A stretch of DNA of 46,151 nucleotides from Mucinivorans sp036654415 (GTDB lineage: Bacteria > Bacteroidota > Bacteroidia > Bacteroidales > Rikenellaceae): assembly GCA_036654415.1 (NCBI GenBank), contig JAVVSB010000010.1, forward strand, positions 1 through 46,151, read 5' to 3'. Each line of letters starts with the position of its first letter. Within the stretch, counting starts at the first letter, position 1. The notes under the pieces were generated by a model that saw nothing but the letters and a program-made list of their open reading frames with translations, made no database searches and was not told where the DNA came from. This document shows, piece after piece, positions 41,002-46,151 of this stretch. The position numbers and the translations under genes are program-made.

Positions 41002-42459
41002 ATGTTATTCAACTCCTTTGAATTTGCTGTATTCTTACCCGTAGTATTTCTTATCTATTGGTTCGCTTTACAAAAGCACCTCAAGCTGCAAAATCTCTTT
41101 ATTGTAGCCGTCAGCTATCTGTTTTATGGATGGTGGGATTGGAGGTTTTTATTACTAATAGCTTTTACCACTTTGTGTAGCTATCTGAGTGGCGTTCTGA
41201 TACAAAAGTCTGATAATAAGGAAGTTACCCCCCCCCTGCATTGCAGGAACTATGCCAAATGGATTGCAACTGCTAATATCGTTCTAAATTTAGCAATCCT
41301 CTGTTTATTTAAGTATTTTAACTTCTTTTCTGAGAATTTAGCCCAGCTTTTTCGTCTTTTTGGTGCTGAATTAGATTGGGTTACCTTGGATATCCTACTT
41401 CCAGTTGGGATATCATTTTACACCTTTCAAGCCCTTAGTTACACAATAGATGTCTACAAGAAAAAAATAGAACCCACGCACGATGTGGTTAGCTTTTTTG
41501 CCTATGTAAGTTTTTTTCCACAATTAGTGGCAGGACCCATCGAACGGGCTACAAATTTATTACCCCAATTTTATAAAAGTCGCACCTTTGATTACGCTAA
41601 GGCTGTCGACGGTATGCGGCAAATATTGTGGGGCTTGTTCAAGAAAATTGTAGTTGCAGATAATGCTGCCACAGCGGTAAACGAGATTTTCAATAACTAC
41701 AGTGATTTAAACGGTTCTACACTGTTGCTGGGAGGTGTACTGTTTGCTTTCCAAATTTATGGTGACTTTTCAGGGTATTCTGATATCGCCATTGGTACCG
41801 CTAGGTTGTTTGGTATCGATTTGATGCGTAACTTTAATTTTCCATACTTTTCTCGAGATATTGCTGAATTTTGGCGTAGATGGCATATTTCGCTTAATAC
41901 TTGGTTCCGTGATTATATTTATATACCCCTTGGAGGTTCTCGTCGAGGTACTAAAATAGCCATCCGCAACACGTTTGTCATTTTTTTAGTTAGTGGTTTT
42001 TGGCATGGAGCCAATTGGACTTTTATCGCCTGGGGTGCGTTTCATGCCGTGCTTTTTCTCCCGTTATTACTTCTTAAAAAGAATCGTAAATTCACTGATA
42101 CTGTCGCTCAAAGCAGATGGTATCCAACCGTTGGAGAGTTGCTTAATATGGGGGTGACATTCTTCTTAGTGGTCATTGGGTGGATTATATTCCGCTCTGA
42201 CAACATCACGCAGGCCTATGACTATTTATCTCATATGTTTTCAGCATCGTTTTTCACCATGCCTGTTCTTATGGGTAAAAAAGCCCTGCTTTTTATTGTT
42301 ATGCTGGTAGTAGTAGAGTGGGTTGGCCGGCGTAATCAACATGCCTTATCTAAAATGCCGAAAAATATTGCCTTAAGATGGTTTATTTATATACTTATAG
42401 TCTGGTTAATTCTTGAATTTGCTGGTCAACAAGGTGCTTTTATATATTTCCAATTTTAA
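41002..42459 (+). CDS. MBOAT-family O-acyltransferase (AlgI-like)
   Basis: Membrane-bound O-acyltransferases of the AlgI/DltB type pass acyl groups, usually acetyl, from the cytoplasm to extracytoplasmic glycans or other acceptors. The 485-residue protein has about 10-12 helices and the family blocks LPVGISFYTFQALSYTID, FFPQLVAGPIERA, DFSGYSDIAIGTARLFG, RDIAEFWRRWHISLNTWFRD and the catalytic His in SGFWHGANWTFIAWG. The SGNH-like partner follows by 6 bp, the usual pairing. This block is visibly more AT-rich than its neighbours, suggesting acquisition. Confidence 0.92.
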   Translation: MLFNSFEFAVFLPVVFLIYWFALQKHLKLQNLFIVAVSYLFYGWWDWRFLLLIAFTTLCSYLSGVLIQKSDNKEVTPPLHCRNYAKWIATANIVLNLAILCLFKYFNFFSENLAQLFRLFGAELDWVTLDILLPVGISFYTFQALSYTIDVYKKKIEPTHDVVSFFAYVSFFPQLVAGPIERATNLLPQFYKSRTFDYAKAVDGMRQILWGLFKKIVVADNAATAVNEIFNNYSDLNGSTLLLGGVLFAFQIYGDFSGYSDIAIGTARLFGIDLMRNFNFPYFSRDIAEFWRRWHISLNTWFRDYIYIPLGGSRRGTKIAIRNTFVIFLVSGFWHGANWTFIAWGAFHAVLFLPLLLLKKNRKFTDTVAQSRWYPTVGELLNMGVTFFLVVIGWIIFRSDNITQAYDYLSHMFSASFFTMPVLMGKKALLFIVMLVVVEWVGRRNQHALSKMPKNIALRWFIYILIVWLILEFAGQQGAFIYFQF

Positions 42460-42465
42460 ATAAAA

Positions 42466-43344
42466 ATGAGAAAATTTATCAAACTTACACTCGTTTTGTC
42501 AGCTGTCTTTGTTGCCATATATCTTTCAGCAGCTTTTGCTGTTCGCTTATGTATTCGCAACCAATCTTTTTCAATTGATAGCTCTCGAAATATCCTTCTG
42601 CTGGGTCACTCTATGGGAGAATGTGCCGTAGTTCCCAATATAGCAACACGTATTGCAAACTATTGTAAATCGGGAGAGCATACGATGCAAAGTTATCTTA
42701 AACTGAGATTTATTCTACGCGACAACCCACAAATTGACACTGTGATGTTTACTTTTGCACCATTTGTATTTGCTAATGGAGTTGATGGAGGAGATTTTGA
42801 GGGCGACGTTGCCAGCAATAAAATGAAACTATTTTATCCATTGATGGATATAGAAGATATAAAACTATTTCTAGACAATAAAGTTTTATACACAAACCTC
42901 TCATCTATGCCATACCTACAAAGTGTTGCTAAACGCCAACCTTATCTGGACCAACTGGGTGGATATTTGTATTTAGAGAGAGATAAACTTCAACTAGACA
43001 TTGAACGACGAGCTAAGGAACCTAAAACACAAGTAAACTCTAAGTTTAATGCTAAATATCAAAAAATATATTTATCAAAGATGATTCAACTCTGTAAAAA
43101 TTATAATGTCAAGTTTTTATTCATTCAATTTCCGATTTATCAAGCCAGTAAATACGGTGATTTGCAATTTGGAGACTCTATTCGTAAAACGCTCTATTCT
43201 GATATCCAACTTCTTGATTTCGTCAACATTCAATTACCAGACTCTACCTATGGAGACGTTGTGCATTTGAATCATCGTGGTGCAAAAATAGTCTCTAAAA
43301 TATTGATGGATACATTGAACAAAAACACGATGACTGTCAGATAA
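42466..43344 (+). CDS. SGNH-hydrolase-like partner of the MBOAT acyltransferase
   Basis: The 292-residue protein has an N-terminal membrane anchor (about 7-25) and an SGNH-like layout: LLLGHSMGECAVVP near 42 (block I, with Ser in GHS), FTFAPFVFANG in the middle, and DVVHLNHRGAKIVSKI near the C-terminus (the Asp-x-x-His block). In MBOAT systems such proteins (AlgJ/AlgX/DltD-like) complete the transfer on the outer face of the membrane. It lies 6 bp after the MBOAT gene and is AT-rich like it. I do not recognise a named subfamily. Confidence 0.7.
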   Translation: MRKFIKLTLVLSAVFVAIYLSAAFAVRLCIRNQSFSIDSSRNILLLGHSMGECAVVPNIATRIANYCKSGEHTMQSYLKLRFILRDNPQIDTVMFTFAPFVFANGVDGGDFEGDVASNKMKLFYPLMDIEDIKLFLDNKVLYTNLSSMPYLQSVAKRQPYLDQLGGYLYLERDKLQLDIERRAKEPKTQVNSKFNAKYQKIYLSKMIQLCKNYNVKFLFIQFPIYQASKYGDLQFGDSIRKTLYSDIQLLDFVNIQLPDSTYGDVVHLNHRGAKIVSKILMDTLNKNTMTVR

Positions 43345-43838
43345 TTCAAAATTGCAAACTGGAGTGTGGCTGTCGGAAAATTAAGAGCATATTATATCAA
43401 AGGAGAAGACCTTGAACAGGTTTCAGCAACAGGAATGAGTAAGATGTACTACTTAAAAACAAAGCAGTTAAAGGATGGGATAATGGTGTAAGTAGAGCAA
43501 AAGCTCATTTATCCGAAGACCTTAGTGGCGAAATAATGGCCGAGAATACAGTGTTTTTAGATAATATAGCATCATTAACTGATAAGATGGGGACGCAATT
43601 AATATTGGTAACAACTCCTGTCAGAAAATCGTACTCACATCATATTAACGCAGGACAATTATCCCAAATGCATGATAATATTGAGCGTGTTTTAAAAGGA
43701 CATAAAAGTGTCTCATACTTAGACTTCTTCACAGATAGTTCATATATAGATGATGACTTCTTTGATGCCGACCACCTAACAGAGCTTGGAGCCAAAAAGT
43801 TATCATGCAAAATAGATTCACTGATGATGAATAATTGA
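43345..43838 (+). pseudogene. Frameshifted remnant of a second SGNH-like protein
   Basis: Immediately after the stop of the preceding gene, and in its frame, 48 codons (43345-43488) read FKIANWSVAVGKLRAYYIKG and end MYYLKTKQLKDGIMV-stop. The adjacent frame, open from 43443 to 43838, continues LLKNKAVKGWDNGVSRAKAH, then AENTVFLDNIASL, LILVTTPVRKSY and the Asp-x-x-His block FFDADHLTELGAKKLS. One extra A in the AAAAA run near 43455 would join them. The N-terminal half is missing. A 100-aa ORF from ATG 43536 could still be translated. It is probably a paralogue fragment left by deletion. Confidence 0.7.
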
Positions 43839-43886
43839 TATTTAAATTAGAGTAATGTTATTCACCTAATATTAATACATCCATTC

Positions 43887-44969
43887 CTATTTTTTGCGTT
43901 TCTTTGGCGTTGGCTTGGTGTATGGGTTGTCAGCTGGCGTAGGTGGCTTTTGTGAGGCGAAGTTAAACATCAGTCCGAAGCCTATACTTTCGTTGATTTG
44001 CAGTATATTAAAGAAATTTGTGTTCTCAATTTTTGGATTGTATGGCGTGGCCATCTGGTCGTTGTAGACGGCCAGGACATAGAAGTTAAGCCATAGCAGG
44101 TTGGTGAATTTAAAGTTTAACTTATTTTCCCACCACACCGTTGGGGTACTATTATAGTTCCAAAAGGATTCAAATTTTGTGTTGTAGGTGATTTTTTTCT
44201 TGGCGAATGTTTCGCCATAGGTTATGCGTAGCAGGGCTCCGAACGAGGGTTGAAACTTGCGTCCTACCTCTTTCATCCCAGCAAATCCAGGGACCTGGGC
44301 CAATTCATCGTTGAGTACCATAACCATGCTTCCTGTTATTGGGGCCAAGTAGATATTGAGTTTACCCTTGGGTGGAGCATAGGATAGACCCACCGAAGCT
44401 GTGAGCGTGGCAGGGGCGAAGGCTGTGGAGGTCAGTCGTGAGGTGGTGTCGGTTAGAGCTTGAAAGGTGTGTGAAAATTGGGTTCTTAACTCACTTGAGG
44501 CTGTCAAACTCCACTTTGGGGCTATGCGCCATGAAGGGGTGACTATTACGCGCCACCAGTCTTCGTTTTTCTGAATCTTGTTATTGGCCGACTGCATGCC
44601 ATATGCGGCATCGAAAATAGTCTTTATATTGAATATCGGGGCCACATACTGGTGCTCGAAATATGTTGTGGCACGGATTGAGAATGAGTTGGTTCCCCCT
44701 GGAGCCCAGTTGCTATATGCTGTTTGGGTAAAGGCTAAACCAGTATTCTTAAAAATTATGGTGTTACGCTGTTTACTCTGTATTTTCTTCAGATAGCGGT
44801 CATAAGCCTCGTTGTGCAGCACCACGCTCATCTCTTTGTTGGGTGTTACGGCTATAGTATCGGTTTTTGACTCTAATATTGCAGCCGAAGAAGATGGGTT
44901 AAACTGAGCTCTCGCCACTATGCTTGACACCACGACCACAAGACAAATAGATACTATTTTTTTTAACAT
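43887..44969 (-). CDS. DUF3078 outer-membrane beta-barrel protein
   Basis: The 360-residue protein has a signal peptide (about 1-21, ending IVARAQ) and the DUF3078 pattern: NTGLAFTQTAYSNWAPGGTN, NKIQKNEDWWRV, SWRIAPKWSLTASSELRTQF, then further barrel strands (VWWENKLNFKFTNLLWL, INESIGFGLMFNFASQ). The family is Bacteroidota-specific and predicted to be an outer-membrane barrel; its function is unknown to me. A Lys-rich tail (TPKKRKK) ends the protein. ATG at 44969 is chosen for the signal peptide and fits the promoter at 45004-44997. Confidence 0.88.
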   Translation of the reverse strand: MLKKIVSICLVVVVSSIVARAQFNPSSSAAILESKTDTIAVTPNKEMSVVLHNEAYDRYLKKIQSKQRNTIIFKNTGLAFTQTAYSNWAPGGTNSFSIRATTYFEHQYVAPIFNIKTIFDAAYGMQSANNKIQKNEDWWRVIVTPSWRIAPKWSLTASSELRTQFSHTFQALTDTTSRLTSTAFAPATLTASVGLSYAPPKGKLNIYLAPITGSMVMVLNDELAQVPGFAGMKEVGRKFQPSFGALLRITYGETFAKKKITYNTKFESFWNYNSTPTVWWENKLNFKFTNLLWLNFYVLAVYNDQMATPYNPKIENTNFFNILQINESIGFGLMFNFASQKPPTPADNPYTKPTPKKRKK

Positions 44970-44996
44970 AACCACAATTTTTTGTACATTGCGCCG

Positions 44997-45026
44997 CAAA
45001 GTTAATAAAATTATTTTAAAGCACAA
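44997..45026 (-). promoter_or_regulatory. Promoter of the DUF3078 gene
   Basis: On the minus strand a TTG lies 19 nt before TAACTTTG (45004-44997), a good -33/-7 match, giving a leader of about 22 nt. On the plus strand a weaker TAAATTTA (45031-45038) precedes pdxB by 8 nt. Confidence 0.6.
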
Positions 45027-45046
45027 CACGTAAATTTACTCTGATA

Positions 45047-45982
45047 ATGAAAGAGATAGTCGTCATAGATTCCAAAATACCATTTATTGCTGGTGTATTT
45101 GAGCCTTGGTGTAGAGTCATCTACTCCGACCACATCACTCACGAGCAGGCTCATGCGGCCCGCGTGTTGGTGGTTCGCACCCGAACTCAGTGTAATGGCG
45201 AGTTGCTTCGTGGTTCTTCGGTGGGTTTTATTGCCACGGCAACCATTGGCACCGACCACATCGACCTGGATTATTGTCATGACCACGGTATTGTTGTTCA
45301 ATCAGCCGCAGGGTGTAATGCCCGTGCTGTGGCACAGTGGGTCTTTGCTGCCCTAAGGAGTCTGGGCATCAAGGGTGGAACCTTGGGTATTGTTGGGGTT
45401 GGCAATGTGGGGCGGCAGGTTATGGCTATGGCTCAGCAACGCGGTTTTTCTCTTCTGCTGAACGACCCTCCACGTGCAGACAGTGGTGAGTCTGGTTTTG
45501 TGGAGTTGGATTACCTGTTGCGCCACTCTGACGTGGTAACTCTCCACACACCGCTAACCCTCTCGACTCGTGCTTTAGCATCGGAACACTTTTTTGCCCA
45601 GATGGCCTCGGGTGCTGTTTTTCTGAATAGTTCGCGTGGCGAGGTGGTCTCGGAGCCAGCTCTGTTGTGTAGCCCCATTAGCCTTATGGCCATTGATGTG
45701 TGGTGTAATGAACCGTATATCAACATTCCTCTTTTAGAGCGTGCCACCATCTCCACTCCCCATATTGCGGGCTACTCAGCGCGTGGTAAGGCTCGTGCTA
45801 CTCAGATGAGTGTGAGGGCTGTGGCTCACTGGTTGGGCATCGAGGCTCTCTCTGACTTTTCTATTGCTGATGGTTATGAGTTGGAGAGTGCTGACAGTTA
45901 TGATATTCTTGCTGATACCCTTCAGCTTAAGTCTCATCCTGAGCTTTTTGAAGAGCTACGTGGTGGTTACGCCTACCGCTAA
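45047..45982 (+). CDS. pdxB: Erythronate-4-phosphate dehydrogenase (PdxB-like)
   Basis: PdxB oxidises 4-phospho-D-erythronate in the DXP-dependent pyridoxal phosphate pathway. The 311-residue D-2-hydroxyacid dehydrogenase shows ATIGTDHIDLDYC and AAGCNARAVAQWVF (substrate side, PdxB-like), the NAD-binding GIVGVGNVGRQV, the active-site Arg in FLNSSRGEVVSE, the Asp/Glu region AIDVWCNEP and the His in ISTPHIAGYSARGKA. It is a little shorter than the E. coli protein because the C-terminal dimerisation domain is reduced. It acts upstream of PdxA (15042-16145). A MITE-like repeat begins 7 bp after its stop. Confidence 0.92.
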   Translation: MKEIVVIDSKIPFIAGVFEPWCRVIYSDHITHEQAHAARVLVVRTRTQCNGELLRGSSVGFIATATIGTDHIDLDYCHDHGIVVQSAAGCNARAVAQWVFAALRSLGIKGGTLGIVGVGNVGRQVMAMAQQRGFSLLLNDPPRADSGESGFVELDYLLRHSDVVTLHTPLTLSTRALASEHFFAQMASGAVFLNSSRGEVVSEPALLCSPISLMAIDVWCNEPYINIPLLERATISTPHIAGYSARGKARATQMSVRAVAHWLGIEALSDFSIADGYELESADSYDILADTLQLKSHPELFEELRGGYAYR

Positions 45983-45989
45983 GATTTAG

Positions 45990-46103
45990 AAGCTGTTTTA
46001 ATTTCTTTCCAGTATTTTATTACCACCCTTTTTGTACTCTTTTCCCGCTGATTTTTGAGCTGTAGTCCACTACTATCTCGGCAAATCATCGATGAAAATA
46101 GCC
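45990..46103 (+). repeat. MITE-like repeat, copy E (left part)
   Basis: This copy matches copy C closely, from AAGCTGTTTTAATTTC to ATCATCGATGAAAATAGCC. There the match stops and a different repeat (46104 onward) begins at the same internal point seen in copy A. It lies 7 bp after the pdxB stop codon. Confidence 0.85.
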
Positions 46104-46151
46104 GGCTTAATGGTCAAAACGGTGCGTGAAACCGCCATAACCGTTTGATTT
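46104..46151. repeat. Inner inverted repeat inside copy E (cut by window edge)
   Basis: GGCTTAATGGTCAAAA, C, GGTGCGTGAAA is the reverse complement of the segment at about 26-53 at the window start, with one difference. The following bases (ending CCGTTTGATTT) only loosely match the next period seen there. Confidence 0.55.

Overview
The window reads as chromosomal DNA of a Bacteroidota bacterium, most likely order Bacteroidales. The main grounds are family content: a fused MurF-alanine racemase, a Bacteroidota-type LptD plus an OstA-like protein, a DUF3078 protein, an HU-CCDC81 protein, a head-GIN/DUF2807 protein, pyruvate phosphate dikinase and a GH110-like beta-helix protein. Repeated TAnnTTTG promoter boxes, some with TTG/TTTG about 20 nt upstream, point the same way. 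I cannot assign genus. Both window ends lie inside the same dispersed repeat, so the window may be a contig broken at repeats.

Layout. 1-6.8 kb: zinc-ribbon membrane protein, divergent uvrC, a GtrA-like protein, and a minus-strand amidase-mlaD-outer-membrane-barrel operon. 6.9-13.8 kb: lptD, a convergent metallophosphoesterase, two tRNA-Gln genes and ppdK. 13.9-20.0 kb: pdxA-M20 peptidase (minus), a GIN protein, and a plus-strand run deoC, PH-like membrane protein, His-rich small protein and an RND adaptor without its pump. 20.0-24.5 kb: truB-queA, a decayed leucine-rich-repeat lipoprotein gene with its 48-aa leader-like peptide gene, and rlmI. 23.3-30.9 kb: a tightly packed minus-strand operon murF/alr, flippase, dut, ostA-like, rlmI. 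31-38.4 kb: HU-CCDC81 protein, arginine-decarboxylase-like enzyme, MFS transporter, GH110-like protein, pheS. 38.5-46 kb: mutS2, an MBOAT acyltransferase with an SGNH-like partner and a broken paralogue, a DUF3078 protein, and pdxB.

How the genes connect. Envelope building dominates: LptD and the OstA-like protein (LPS transport), MurF/Alr (peptidoglycan precursors), amidase and MlaD (wall remodelling, lipid traffic), a flippase and GtrA (polysaccharide), and MBOAT/SGNH (O-acylation). PdxA and PdxB belong to the DXP-dependent PLP pathway; Alr and the decarboxylase use PLP.

The most unusual material is non-coding. A 147-160 bp MITE-like repeat with imperfect 38-bp terminal inverted repeats occurs five times (two copies cut by the window edges), always just 3' of a gene. 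In the two edge copies a second inverted or tandem repeat lies inside the element. The 22.1-23.1 kb gap hides a multiply frameshifted LRR lipoprotein gene and a small peptide gene.
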